Shown here in pieces: positions 22,762 through 34,035 of a stretch of 64,000 nucleotides of DNA (position 1 is its first letter; every line of letters starts with the position of its first letter). The notes under the pieces were generated by a model. The model was given only the letters and a program-made list of their open reading frames with translations, had not been told where the DNA came from and did not search any database. Both the position numbers and the translations under genes were made by a program. Origin of the DNA: Heterohyrax brucei (lineage: Eukaryota; Chordata; Mammalia; Hyracoidea; Procaviidae); contig CM053154.1 in assembly GCA_028571685.1 (NCBI GenBank), positions 64,501-128,500 of the forward strand, written 5' to 3'.

Positions 22762-23450
22762 TTAGGTGAAGGTAGAGACAACACACAATAGAGAAGAAGT
22801 CAGCACAGATGGACTAAACCCAAGGCTTAGAAGTATTCTAAATAAAACCAAACACTTTGATGGATAGAGTAGGAGGGTCAGGGGCCTGGGGACCATGTTT
22901 TCAGGGGGCGTGTAGGTCAACTGGCACAACAAAGTTTTTATTTTTTAATTTTTTTCATTATTGTGAATAAGCGAAAGTATACAATCCAAATTAATTTTGC
23001 ACGCCGACCTGTACACAGCTTCTTCTGCTCTTCTTGTCTGGCGCCATCACACTCCTCCTTTTCATTCTACACTTTTAGTATCCTCCTAACGATCGCCCGT
23101 CTTCTCTCCTCCACCCTCTTCTCTCCCATCTAGAAAGAGACCAGTAAAAACCACTCCAGAAGCCAGCTCTTTAAACATCGAATTGGTATAAAAAACACTA
23201 GGGGCTGCTTCTCAGCTTAAGTGAATACAGGAGACTAACTGGGCAGTTCCTGTAGTGAGATGAGATTAGAAGGCAGAGAGGACAAGAGCGGGTTAAACGG
23301 ACACGGGAAGTACGGGGCGGAGGGGAAGAGCGTACTGTCGCAGTACAGGGGGAGTAGCTAGGGTCGCAAGGCAAAGTGTAAGTTTTTTCTAACAGGGACT
23401 GACTCAAATTGTAAACTTTCACCTAAAGCACAATGAAAAAAACCCTCAAC
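22762..23450 (+). mobile_element. L1 3' UTR with internal antisense segment
   Basis: 22762-22930 is sense L1 3' UTR (GGGGCCTGGGGACCATG). 22930-23160 is the antisense of another L1 3' end (GCGAAAGTATACAATCC). 23170-23450 is sense 3' end again (AATACAGGAGACTAACTGGG through CACAATGAAAAAA). The copy at 36.3-37.5 kb has the same three-part order. Confidence 0.75.
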
Positions 23451-24659
23451 TTCGCAGGAAAAAACGAATAAAGGGATGACATTACAGCCACTGTTAGAAC
23501 CTGAGAGTTAATTAAGTTGGCTCCTAGTAAACCCTTCAGTGGCACAAAATGGGCCAAGGAAAAGACAGTGAGAGATTAAGGATGAGGTGCTCCTAAGGAA
23601 ACACTACAGGTTAATAAACAAAATAACTGGAGAAAAATGCACATCTCAGAAAACTCAGAAACAGATGGAAGCACAAAGACAAAATCTAAATAGATTTTTG
23701 TGAGTTGTATCATCAAAAACAACCAAACTGACCGAAAAAATGCTGACATTTTAAGACTTACAGGCAGTATTTATGGCTATTTGCAAGATACACGGCAAGA
23801 GTTGTTCAGTTGCAAAGCAGAGTATATTTAAATGTCTTCATCACATGAGGCCAAAATGAATAACAGAGAAAAAATGAGCTTCCATGGTACAGAGACAGGT
23901 GTCACAGAAAGCAGGGGCTGGAGGGCTACCAGAGTACTGAACTGGCCTCCTCAAGGAAGTTTCCACTCCAGGGATAGTGGGCCCTTACAAAAGCTGCCCA
24001 CAGTACTTCAAGACTTGTGAGGACACCACTCCAGGGGACCTACCCCATTCTTACATTCATCTCCTTTTCTGAAAAGGCTGTTTATTTTGCTTATCCTGTC
24101 CACATTCTACCTTTGATTCTACCTTTGCTCACCACTATGGAGAATGTAACAACTTTTTTTTACCTCACACCATGAAAAGGAGCCCCAGCTGGATGGAACA
24201 TAGACCTGACATCATTCCTTGGTTAATCCTGGTCATAAGCAAACTGACCTTGCGGCTCTCTCTCTGGGAAGGAGGGAGGCAGGGGAGGGAATTTCATACG
24301 TGGTAACCAGTGCTCACCACTTTCAGTGTTTCGCCTTGATGTGGTGTTATTTTACACACTCCAACCCTGCAAATTCAGGCCAGGCCAGGTGACTCACCAC
24401 GGACAAGCAAATGCCAATGAAAATAAATTGTGTCACTCCTTGGGAACTTTGCGAGCTGCCAGTTTGTTCACCATGCTCTTTTCTTCCTGCCACAGAGGCT
24501 AGCAATGTTCCAGTCGAGATTGTTTCATCAGCTGGGGTCTGAAGAACAGTTGCTATGAGCGGGACCACAGCCAGCCTGCAAAGGGCATGCAGTATCAATA
24601 AGAAGGCCCTCAGAGGCTGGGGTCATTGTGTACCACAGCACAGCATGATAGTCTTGGAA
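23451..24659. other. No gene recognised
   Basis: Unassigned sequence. A short frame at 23832 (62 codons) lacks any family signature or splice context. A T-run lies near 24151. Confidence 0.45.
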
Positions 24660-25440
24660 AACCAGAAAAAGATGAACAGTCTAGTGGAGACTTAAATCTA
24701 CTTACTATAAAACATCAATAATCAAAATAGTCTGATTCTGTGACACAGACCAAAAGAACAGCATAGAAACTGCAGCCATAAACCCAAATACACGCAGTGA
24801 TTTTGCATATGGTAAAGGCAACAGGGGAAAGAATGCATGTTTTGATAAATGCTGTTGAAATAACTTAGATATCCAGTAGAAAGTTAAAGGTGGGTCAATA
24901 TCTCAAACCATATTAACAAGATAAACTGCAAGTGTTAAAAATAGGAGACAGAGAACTGTATGGACAGATTTTTCTATAATTTTGGAGTAGGAAAGGCTCT
25001 TCTAACTCTCAAAACTGATAAGCCATGCAAGTAAAAAGTAGTAGATTTGAATGTAAAAATATCAAAACTTCTTTTTAAAACAAAAATAAAAATTCCCACA
25101 GCAAAGTCAAAACAAAAGTAAATCTAACTACAAATAGCTTATTTCCCAATAAAAAGACCTCCCCCTCGTTCATCACAGCATCAGCAACCAAACAGAAAAT
25201 CGAGCAAAGGACATGAACACTCACTCCCTGCCCTTCAAAAATTCAGTCTTTAAAAATAGGAGCTGTTTAATCTCCCTAAATGAGAGAAATAGAAATTAAA
25301 ATTATATTGCAATATGTTTTTTCACCTAACAGATCTGAAACAAGTCTGTAAGGTTTTACATTTGTTTTTGTGAGGCAATAAGCAAATCCCAAATTAGACC
25401 TGTTCTTACCATTTCCACTATCAGACTTTCACCTAGATCA
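24660..25440 (+). mobile_element. Old L1 ORF2 C-terminal fragment
   Basis: Contains diverged ORF2 sequence (ATAATCAAAATAGTCTGATT, then AAACCCAAATACACGCAG, then ATGGTAAAGGCAACAGG) in the order found in ancient mammalian L1. No open frame remains. Confidence 0.55.
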
Positions 25441-25807
25441 CTCTGATTGTTTCTCACGTGGGTTTCTTGCTTTTGAACTTTCTCCTGAGAGACTCTGGGG
25501 GATAGAAAACCCAGTAGGGCTTTTGAAAGTCACTTTAGCTGGAACGACTGGAACAACAAAACTTACAACTTGAGGTGTCTCAACATATGGACATTTTTCA
25601 CTCTATAACAGGACCAAATTCTGAAGCTGTGCAGGGCAGAAGGGTACAACCAAGCCAAAACTTCTTAAAAATTGGAGTGGCATTTCCTTCATTCTCATTG
25701 CGCTGAGAGGCAAAGACACATCAAGACAAGGAGGCGCCCCAATAGAAGCTCTTGGTTGAAGGCCTCACGCAGTGAGTGACGCATGGCACAACATCAAGTG
25801 GTACAAA

Positions 25808-25970
25808 GCCTCTCACCCCCAAAAACCCAACTGCCATCGAGTCTACTCCAACCCATCGTGATGCTACGGGACACTTCCTCACAGGGTTTCTGAGAAGCAC
25901 CCGGAAGATGCAAACTGCTGGCCTTTCGGTTAGTAGCAGTAGCACTTAATCACTATGCCATCAATCAAGC
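25808..25970 (-). mobile_element. AfroSINE, antisense
   Basis: Plus strand reads AACTGCCATCGAGTCTACTC, then CACAGGGTTTCTGAGAAG, then GGCCTTTCGGTTAGTAGCAG, CACTTAATCACTATGCCATC: the reverse complement of the Afrotheria SINE, moderately diverged. Confidence 0.85.
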
Positions 25971-25975
25971 GGCAT

Positions 25976-26085
25976 GTTGTTGTTAAGTGCTGTCAGGTCG
26001 GTTCCAACTCATACTGGCCTTATGAAAACCAGAACAAAACACTGCCCAATCTTGTGCCATGTCCACAATCAGAGGACAATTATCT
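25976..26085 (-). mobile_element. RTE 3' end fragment, antisense
   Basis: GTTGTTGTTAAGTGCTGTCAG followed by TCCAACTCATACTGGCC and AACACTGCCCAATCTTG is the antisense of the RTE 3' terminus with its CAA-type tail. It meets a plus-strand RTE at about 26086. Confidence 0.75.
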
Positions 26086-26584
26086 GGTCCTCTGACTAGA
26101 AGAGAACCACACTCATGTCTGTTCCCAAGAAAAATGATCCAACTAAATGTGGAAATTGTTGCATAGTATCATTAATGTCACGTGCAAGGAAAGTTTTGCT
26201 AAAGATCTTTGAAAACTGATGCAGCAGTACACTGTCAGGGAACTGCCAGAAATTCAAGCCAGATTCACGAAGAGGACGTGGAACCCAGGAGGTAATTGTG
26301 ATGTCAGCTGGGTCTTCTCTGAAAGCAGAGAATACCAGAAAGACATTTACCTATATTTTATTGACTATGTAAAGGTATTCAGCTGCATGGATCATAATGA
26401 ACTATGGATAACATTGAGTAGAATGGGAATTCCAAGACCCTTAATTGCGTTCATGAGGAGTGTATACATGGATCACGAGGCAGCTGTTCATACAGAACAA
26501 GGAGGTGCTACATGGTTTAAAGTCAGGAAAGGTGCGCACCAGGGTTATACCCTTCCACCATACCTGAGAAATCTGTATGCCAAG
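26086..26584 (+). mobile_element. RTE reverse transcriptase fragment (left piece)
   Basis: Plus-strand translation 26219-26580 shows VRELPEIQARF, KDIYLYFIDYVKVFSCMDHN and GAHQGYTLPPYL, the RT palm and thumb blocks of RTE/BovB. The frame is open for 130 codons and then enters an LTR. CCAAG at 26580-26584 is the LTR's TSD. Confidence 0.85.
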
Positions 26585-27036
26585 TGTTTTAGTCATCTAG
26601 TCCTGCTATAATAGGAATGCCACAAATAAATGTTTTTAAAAAAGACATTTCATTCTGTCACAGTACGGTAGGATGCAAGCCCAAATTCAGGGCACCAGCT
26701 CTATTGTCAGTCTTACCCTGGACTAGGAGCTTCTGATGTGCAGGGACCCCCAAGTCCTTTCCAAAGGGTGAGCTGTGCTCCGAGCACTGCTTCTTGATGG
26801 TATGAGGTCCCCTAACTCTGTCGGCTAGCTTCTTTCTTTTGTATCTCAAGAGATTGCCTCAAGACACAATCTTATATACTGAGCCCTGCCCACCAACACA
26901 ACTACCACCCATCCTCCCTCATTAACATCACAAAGGCAGGGTTTACAGCAAATAGGAATATCACACAATACCAGGAATCATGGCCTAGCCAAATTGCTAC
27001 ACAAATTTTTGTGGAGACACAAATGAATCCATGACA
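26585..27036 (-). mobile_element. MaLR-like LTR with TSD CCAAG
   Basis: TGTTTTAGTCATCTAG to CATGACA, flanked by exact CCAAG at 26580-26584 and 27037-27041. It splits an RTE copy. Same family as the other TGTCATGG elements, reversed. Confidence 0.92.
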
Positions 27037-27889
27037 CCAAGGACATAATCCAAGAAGTTGTAATATATGAAGAAGAATGGGGTATCAGGATTTGAAGAAG
27101 ACTAATTTAACAACCTGTGTTATGCAGATGACGTAACCTTGCTGGCTGAAAGTGAGGAAGACTTGAAACACTGATGAAGGTCAAAACTACACCTCAATAT
27201 CAAGAAACTAAAAATCCTCACAACTGGACCAATAAGCAACATCATGATAAACAGAGAAAAGGTTGAGTTTGTTAAGGATTTCATTTTACTTGGAGCCACA
27301 ATCAACACCCATGACAGAGGCAGTCAAGAAATCAAAAGAAGCATTGCATTGGACAAATCTGTTGCACAAGACTTCTGTAGAGTATTGAAAATCAAACATG
27401 TCACCTTGAAGATTAGAATGCATCTCAAAGTCACGGTATTTTCAGTTGTATCATACGCATGCGAGAGCTAGACAATGAATAAGGAAGACCAAAGAAGAAC
27501 TGACACTTTGAACCGTGGTGTTAGAGAAGAATGGTGACTATACCATGGGCTGCTAAAAGAATGAACTTAGCTGTCTTGGAAGAAGTACAACCACAGTGCT
27601 CCCTGGAAGCAAAGATGGCAAGACTATGTCACATACTTTGACATGTTGTCAGAAAGGATCAATCCCTGTAGAAGGACATCATGCTTGTTAAAGTAGAGGG
27701 CAAATGAAAAAGAAAAAGACCCTCAGTGAGACAGAGTGACTGAGTAAATGCAACAATTGGTTCAAACATTAAAAATGAGTGTGGGCGTGGCACAGAGCCG
27801 GGCAGTGTTTTCTTCTGTTCTGCATAAGGTCACTATGAGTCAGTACTGACCAAATGGCATCTAACAACAACAACAACAACAACAACACA
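27037..27889 (+). mobile_element. RTE right piece with (CAA)n tail
   Basis: Carries the RT catalytic motif YADD at 27121-27132, then KILTTGPISNIMINREKVEF and DFILLGATINTHDRGSQEIK. The 3' end is CACTATGAGTCAGTACTGAC followed by AACAACAACAAC (27866-27889). Stops and a gap after ESEEDLKH show it is dead. Confidence 0.88.
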
Positions 27890-27945
27890 GAGTCACTGTG
27901 CCGAAGAGATATGGTCAATGTTCTGCCGCTTCAGGAAGTAAAGTG

Positions 27946-28902
27946 TCTTCCAGTAAGGGTGTCCTATTTTTGACAGATCTCGGTGGCCATATTTATAAAT
28001 CTATAGCAGCCATATTTACCACTTTTTTTAAATTAGTCTTAACAAATAGCTAAGAAAAGTTACACAATTTCACAACAAATTATTAAAGTTTATTATCAAA
28101 ATGGGTGTTTTGTTTGCGAAACATTCCATGCAGTACATGAAATTTATGATGCATATAATCGTCCCACCCAGAGAACAATTAGGCATTTAATAAAAAAATT
28201 TGAGACAAGGTCTGTTGCCAATCAGACAACACCTGTGCATCGATGAGCCACATATTCCAATGAAAATATCGCCATGGTTCATTAGAGTGTATGCAAAAAT
28301 CCATGAATCCATCCCAACCAATTTCTCACTGAGCACAAGAACTGGGCCTTTTGTTGCAGAATTTTCATCAGGACTTGAAGCTGTACCCACACACAATTGT
28401 TTTAATGCAAGAAGTGAAGTGCAACAATCACAGATTGAACCATACATTTACTGAATTGACTCTAAAGCAGTTGGCAGTTGACCCTGCTTTTGGCCAAAAA
28501 TTCATCTTCAGTGATGAGGCCCACTTTTGGATGAATGGTTGTTAACAAACAAAACTGTCCCATTAGGAGCAATGAGGATCCAATGGAGGTTCAAGAATGT
28601 CCAATTCAGCCCCATAAAGTTACTATTTGCTGTGGATTTTGGTCCAGCAGAAGCATTGGCCCTTATTTTTTTCCAAGATGAATGAGGAGAGGCTGTGGCT
28701 GTCAACGGTGAGAGATATGGGGTTATGATAACTGATTATTTTGGGCCCCATTTGGAAGGTTCTGTGGAGACCATTTACCCAAAGTTCTTTCCACACGTAA
28801 TGCCGTCAAATGCACTTCCAAATAATGAAACAATTAAAACTGTTTTTTATGCAACTTGTTTTATTCAAGTTCGGAAATAGGACACACTTACTGGAAGACC
28901 CT
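27946..28902 (+). mobile_element. Tc1/mariner-superfamily transposon of arthropod-like type, internally deleted
   Basis: Terminal inverted repeats: TCTTCCAGTAAGGGTGTCC at the left end, and GGTCTTCCAGTAAGTGTGTC read inward from the right end (28902). Between them, translation in mixed frames shows FIFSDEAHFWMNG (second catalytic Asp), GPFVAEFSSGLEA and VNGERYGVMITDYFGP. These blocks recall transposases common in arthropod genomes and unlike the mariner copies elsewhere in the window. The C-terminal catalytic region before the 3' end is missing, so this is a non-autonomous relic. A clear TA duplication at the ends is not visible. Confidence 0.75.
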
Positions 28903-29017
28903 TTAGCCTGTGGATATGGCACAGCACCAGGGCATATATTCATCTATTATATATAAGGTAGCCATGAGTCTGAGTCCACTCCACCACAAGTAATATTTAG
29001 CATCATGTAATGGGAGT

Positions 29018-29166
29018 CTTGGAAATCCTGGTGGTATGGTATAGTGGTTAACCAAAAGGTTGGTAGTTTGACTCTGCTAGGTGCCCCTTGGAAACTCTAT
29101 GGGGCAGTTCTTCTCTGTCCTTAAGGTCACTATGAGTCAGAATCGCCTCAATGGTAACAGGTTTAA
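29018..29166 (+). mobile_element. AfroSINE
   Basis: GGAAATCCTGGTGGTATGG start, CCCCTTGGAAACTCTATGGG in the middle and CACTATGAGTCAGAATCGCC near the end identify the Afrotheria SINE. The part between box A and box B is shortened. Confidence 0.88.
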
Positions 29167-29169
29167 TGG

Positions 29170-29780
29170 AAGTATTGATGTCACAGCAGTGAATTTCTTG
29201 GCTGGTATGATCAAGAACAAATGATAAAAATCAATGGTACTGAAGGAATAAGTCCAAACTGCAACAAAAGTATTCATGAAAAACAAGACTCTGGGAGTTG
29301 ACTGAGTATGAACTGAGACATTTCAGCAAATGGATGCATTGCTGCAAACGGTCACTCATCTATGTAGATATGCAGGTGACACAGTATTGTTTGATGAAAA
29401 AGAAGAGAATTTGAAACACCTGCTGCTGAAGATCAGAGACTGAAGAAGACTTGATACATCTGAATCATGGCATTAGTGAAGGGTATTGAATATATCATGG
29501 ACCATCAGAATAATGACCAAATCTGTCTTTGAAGAAGTACAGCCAGAATACTTCACGGCAAGACTTCATCCTGTGTATATAAAGGGTCAGTGAAAAAGAG
29601 GGAGACTCTGAACAACATATATTGACACATTGGCTGCAATGATGGGCTCAAACTTAGCAATGATTGTGAGGATGGCACAGGACTGGGCAATGTTTTGTTC
29701 TTTTCTATATAGGGTTGCCAAAAGTGGGAACCTACTGGTTGGCACCTAATAATAAGAAGAGATCTTTAAGGAAGCAGAAC
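29170..29780 (+). mobile_element. Deleted RTE fragments
   Basis: Short blocks of RTE sequence in the right order with large gaps: ATGAAAAACAAGACTCTGGG, then GCAGGTGACACAGTATTG (YADD region), then GGTCAGTGAAAAAGAGGG and GCACAGGACTGGGCAATG at the 3' end. No coding frame is left. Confidence 0.7.
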
Positions 29781-29807
29781 GCCACAATTTTCTCCCATGT
29801 AGTGGCT

Positions 29808-29872
29808 GATGAATCCAAACCTTTGACCACTTGGTTAGCAGCCAAGGGCTTAACCAGTGTGACACCAAGACT
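29808..29872 (-). mobile_element. AfroSINE head, antisense fragment
   Basis: TGACCACTTGGTTAGCAGCC then GGGCTTAACCAGTGTGACAC is the reverse complement of the AfroSINE box A region. It forms part of the right arm of the inverted repeat. Confidence 0.65.
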
Positions 29873-30044
29873 TCCATTAGATGATACTAAATGTTACTTG
29901 GGGTGAAGTGGACTGAGAATCACGGCTACCTTATATATAATACATGAAAATGTTTTCTGGTGCTGTGCCATCTTTGTGATCTTTGGTACGTTTGAGTCCA
30001 TTTTTTTTGTGTGTGGCTATCATGTAGTGCCCTCTAACTTAAGG

Positions 30045-30501
30045 TGTCGAAGTCAGAGAGTTCTCCAATGAACATGGGCAGAGGAGAAGCCACGCCGAGG
30101 TTGAGGAAAAGACAGACAGACAACAGTTTGGGATCAGGGGCTAACAGTCATCCCAGCCAAGAGCCCAGAATCAAGCTTTACTGAAGTATTTATACCATCC
30201 ACCAATAACAATTAGTATCCTAGAAACTAAGGAGTTGGGAACATCCAGTTGCCTGGCTGATTGCTCGGGGGGAACGGTTTTCTGCTACCCATTGTGTTGT
30301 CACGGTTTTCCATGTAAACACATACCCTATTTCATTAACTGGATGTGTTCCCATATAACTCCTTTGTTACTGGACACAATAGTAAAGTCAAGGTAATTGA
30401 TTATCATGCTCTTAGTACAAAAGGTTGTATAAAGTTGAAGTAACGGTATAGCAGCCAAGATGGCTGCTGTCATGTCAAGAGAGTTAACGTATTTTCCCAC
30501 A
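30045..30501 (-). mobile_element. Class II (betaretrovirus-like) solo LTR with 6-bp TSD
   Basis: TGTCGAAGTCAGAG to TTTTCCCACA, flanked by exact TTAAGG at 30039-30044 and 30502-30507. A 6-bp TSD is typical of ERV class II. On minus it shows a TATA-like TATAAATAC, an AGTAAA signal just before GCTTGATTCTGG, and a pyrimidine-rich U5 (TGTCTGTCTGTCTTTTCC). No internal proviral sequence is present. Confidence 0.82.
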
Positions 30502-30552
30502 TTAAGGGGCACATCTTCTAGCACTATTTTTGACAATATTCTATTGTAAGAT

Positions 30553-30737
30553 TTCTACTGGCTAATTTTCAGAAGTAGATAGCCAGACTTTTCTTCCTAG
30601 TGCATCTCAGTCTGGAAGCTCAGCTAAAATCTGTCCCACCGTGGGTGACACTGCTAGAATTTGAAATATCAGTGTGAAAATTTCTAGTATCATAGCAACA
30701 TACAGCCACCACAGTATGACAGACTGACAGACAAGTG
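30553..30737 (-). mobile_element. RTE 5' UTR fragment, antisense
   Basis: Plus strand TCTCAGTCTGGAAGCTCAGC, then CACCGTGGGTGACACTGC and AGCAACATACAGCCACCAC is the reverse complement of the RTE 5' region seen at 16130-16260 and 43650-43720. Confidence 0.75.
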
Positions 30738-32814
30738 GTAGTAATATTAGTTAGCTTTAATTTTTTGTTGGTATTGCTATGGTAATGGTGTTACAATATG
30801 ATAACGTCTCTATTTTACTTTAAAATGCTTAATAAACAGAAGGAAATAAAGTCACAACTCTCTTCTAACACTTTAAAAATATACTTGTTCTGATCTATCA
30901 GAACACTTCTGTGAGTCATCAATGAACCTTACTCTACAGTTGGAAAAAGAACTCTAAAGTAGGTAACGGAGAATTCTATATACTATAGAGTTGGGGCTCT
31001 CCAAAAATATTGCACAAATTTTCACCTCTAGTGTGCGATAATTATTTGCCTCAAAACTCCCAAGGTGCATCCATCTGGCTGTCTATCTGTTCTTTATTTT
31101 TTGAGAGCTGGACCTGAACTTCGCCTGCCCTTTCCTGGTGTCTGTAGCAAACTTGGCAAGGAAAGGAGACCATGTTCCCTGGAGTCCAGCACACAGGTTT
31201 CCCAGAGCTCCTAGCTGCCATCTCCGCTGCTCTCCAGATGGGAGCACACCTAGCTTGAGGGACAGTGAGGACTTGATGGAGGGAAGGGCTGGATTTCCTT
31301 CTCATGACCTACCTGTGATCTTCTTTTTCCCCTAAAGTATGACCTTCCCTGTTCAAATGTGTGTATCTTCCTTGATCCTACAAGTGCCCCTCAGTAAACA
31401 TATGCTACATATCCAAGGATTTCATCCTTGACCTTCCCAGCTCCTTTTTCCCTCAGACTTTGTAATTCCTAGCCTCCCTCCCACAGGCCCCTAGAATACA
31501 GTCTTTTCTCTTCAAAACCTCTTGGCAACATGGTTGGGGATCCATTGAATCCAGAATGATTGGCAACAGTTTGGGTAAGAGTCGATGTCTGATACTCAGC
31601 TCCTCTTTCTGTGAGTTCCAGCCTCCATAAAAAGGTAGACAGTAATCCACATTTGGATGTATGCATCTTATCCTGGAGCCCACTACTAGTAGTACACATG
31701 ACAAGAAGGGAATGCCTTGCCTGTCCCTCTGAAGATAAAGTCTTCAGAGCTAGGGAGGAATGGCTCCTAGCTAACACGCAGGTATTTACAATTTGGGCAT
31801 GTGGACAATTTTACCACACATAGGTTGGTCTCAGGGTCATAATTCATTAGAAAGAACACGAACTTGCAGGAATCAAGGAGACAGATTGGCGCCACAGAGT
31901 TGTGAGCTCTCGCATTCTTTCTGGGCTCAGAATGTACACACCTCTGATAGCATAAGACAGAGACGTAGACTCCCTGAAGATGATGCCCCTGAGGGGAATA
32001 AGAAGTGGGAAGACCACATTCAGTTATTGTTGGGTGACCTCAGACAACTCATTTTCTCTTTTTGGGTCTTAAGTACCCCTTCTATGAAATGCTTAGACTT
32101 CAGACTTTTGAGCACCTATTAAGTGCCAGGAGTTTTTATATTTAATTTTTACTGAACCCAGGAAAATAAAGAATATACTACCTGTGGTAAACATAAATGG
32201 AGTCTGGACCAGAGAGTGCAAATTTCTGATCCAGAATCCCAGGAAGGCTAAGATCTCTGCTGTATCAAGTTTACTGATAATGCCATCAAGGAATTCTTCA
32301 TCTCTGATATCATGTTTTCTTTGTTTGTTTGTTTCTAGCATTTCCATTTAACTCTTTTTCACATGGTTTCTTTTGCTCTGCTGAAATTGCTGCTCTTTTC
32401 ATGTATGCTATCTACTTTTTTCACCAGGTCCTTTAACATGTTACTGATAAGGACCTTGAAATGCCTGTCAGAGAGTTCCAACATCAGGGTTCTCTCTGAG
32501 TGTGGTTTCTTTGATGTGTTTGTTTCTGACAGTGGGTTTATGTGTGTGTGTGCTTTTTAAATTCAATGCTGAACATCACATGAGGACAGGAGAGACTGGG
32601 GTAAACAGTACTTACATCTGGAAATAGGTACACGTCTTTCTCTGCCAGGTCATTAATGTAGATGGAAAAAACTGAGCTGGGTTTGGGCTTTATTGGCATT
32701 ATCATTCCCTCCATTATACTACAGGCTTCAAACTACTCAAGTAGTACATCACCTTTGCTTTGTGTTAGGGTGAGGGATAAGGTATTGGGAACTTTTTCTC
32801 AAATTTAGGACTCT
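30738..32814. other. No gene recognised; possible old L1 at 32340-32600
   Basis: Mostly unassigned single-copy sequence. 32340-32600 (CCAACATCAGGGTTCTCTC then GTTTCTGACAGTGGG) resembles antisense 3' UTR of ancient L1, but weakly. Open frames of 60-109 codons at 31138-32122 overlap on both strands and have no recognisable domain. Confidence 0.4.
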
Positions 32815-32880
32815 GTTTTAGCTGTTTAGTACTGCTATAGGAGACAGACTACAACTTGATGGTTTTAAACAGAAGTTAGG
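32815..32880 (-). mobile_element. Truncated MaLR-like LTR terminus
   Basis: TGTTTTAGCTGTTTAGTACTG followed by GATGGTTTTAAACAGAAG is the reversed terminus of the local LTR family, cut off where a mariner begins. Confidence 0.55.
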
Positions 32881-32882
32881 TG

Positions 32883-34022
32883 AGTGTTGTTCATTATTGT
32901 TGCATGTTTTTGTGTTCCATTACAAGAATATCAGAACTGGAATTAGAGAAATGAACAGGAAATTTCTTGTTAAACATGGCAGAGATATGTTAGTGCAAGT
33001 TTATGGGGATAACGCCATGAAGAAAATGGCATTATACAAATGGATTAAACTTTTTTCTGAGAGGAGAGAAAGTGCCACTGATGAAGAGAGGTCATGGTGG
33101 CCAGTTATGAGCAGAACTGATTAAAACATTGCAAAAACTCATGGAGTTGTATGTCAAAATCATCAGCTGACTATGAGAAGCACAGCAGACCAAGTAAACA
33201 TCAATAGAGAAGCAGTTAAGAAAATCTTGACTGAAAATCTTGGCATGTGAAAGGTGTGCGCATAAATGGTCTCAAAGGAACTCGCTAATGAATAAAAGCA
33301 AAGAAGAGTTGAAGTTTGCCAATTCCTTTTTGAGAGGCAAGATGATGTTCTGGGCTTTGTGATCACTGGTGATGAAACGTGAGTGTACCAACGGGACTCT
33401 AAAACAAAGTATCAGAGTGTACAATGGAAGCCAGCCAATTCTCCAGGACCAAAAAACTTCCATCAGTCCAAATTAAGAGTCAAAAAAAAAAAAAATGTTG
33501 CTGACCTTTTATGATATCAGAGGGATTGTTCATTATGGATTTGTACCCACTGGACAGTTAACCAAGTTTACTATTTGGAAGTGCTGAAAAGGCTGAGTGA
33601 AAAAGTAAGATAAAAATGACCTAAGCTTGCTGCCAACTCATGACTCTTGCATGACTACAATGTACCAGCTCATATGGCACTGTCTGTGCGGGAGTTTTTA
33701 GTCAGTAAACACGTAACTGTATTGGAACACCCTAGCCACTCACCTGACCTGGCCCTGAATGACTTTTTTCTTTACACAAAGATAAGGGAAATATTGAAAG
33801 GAAGACATTTTGATCACATTCAGGACATTAAGGGTAATACGCTGACAGCTCTCATGTCCATTCCAGGAAAAATAGTTCCAAAACTGCTTTGCAGGGTGGC
33901 CTAGGTGTTGGCACTGGTGCATAGTTTCCCCATGGGAGTACTTCAAAGGCGACTATGGTGGTGTTCAACTATGTGGCACTTTTTCTAGGATGAGTTCATG
34001 AACCTGACTGGGAGACCTCGTA
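32883..34022 (+). mobile_element. Mariner (irritans-like), degraded
   Basis: Same family as the nested copy at 19341. Readable transposase pieces: KFLVKHGRDMLVQVYGDNAM (32960), DEERSW, ALSVREFLVSKHVTVLEHPS (about 33680) and DLALNDFFLYTKIREILKGR. It ends with the terminus GGTTCATGAACTCATCC (on minus) at about 34020. Multiple stops and frameshifts; inactive. The left edge coincides with that of the 19341 copy, with no good left TIR. Confidence 0.88.
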
Positions 34023-34035
34023 TTTCAAAGTGGAA

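Larger units (their letters stand above)
28916..29971. repeat. Diverged inverted repeat around SINE and RTE fragments
   Basis: Sequence from ATGGCACAGCACCAG (28916) through GTAGCCATGAGTC and CATCATGTAATGGGAGTC to the head of an AfroSINE (about 29050) recurs inverted from about 29835 to 29971. I judge about 80 per cent identity over roughly 100-140 bases. The loop holds a sense AfroSINE and RTE pieces. Confidence 0.7.

Noticed and set aside
27866-27889. (CAA)n as an independent microsatellite or CRISPR-like repeat
   Set aside because: It is the normal 3' tail of the RTE family; units are 3 bases without spacers.
31138-32122. Open frames of 65-109 codons suggesting an unknown gene
   Set aside because: They overlap on opposite strands, have no recognisable family, no consistent splice sites and no in-frame homology elsewhere in the window.
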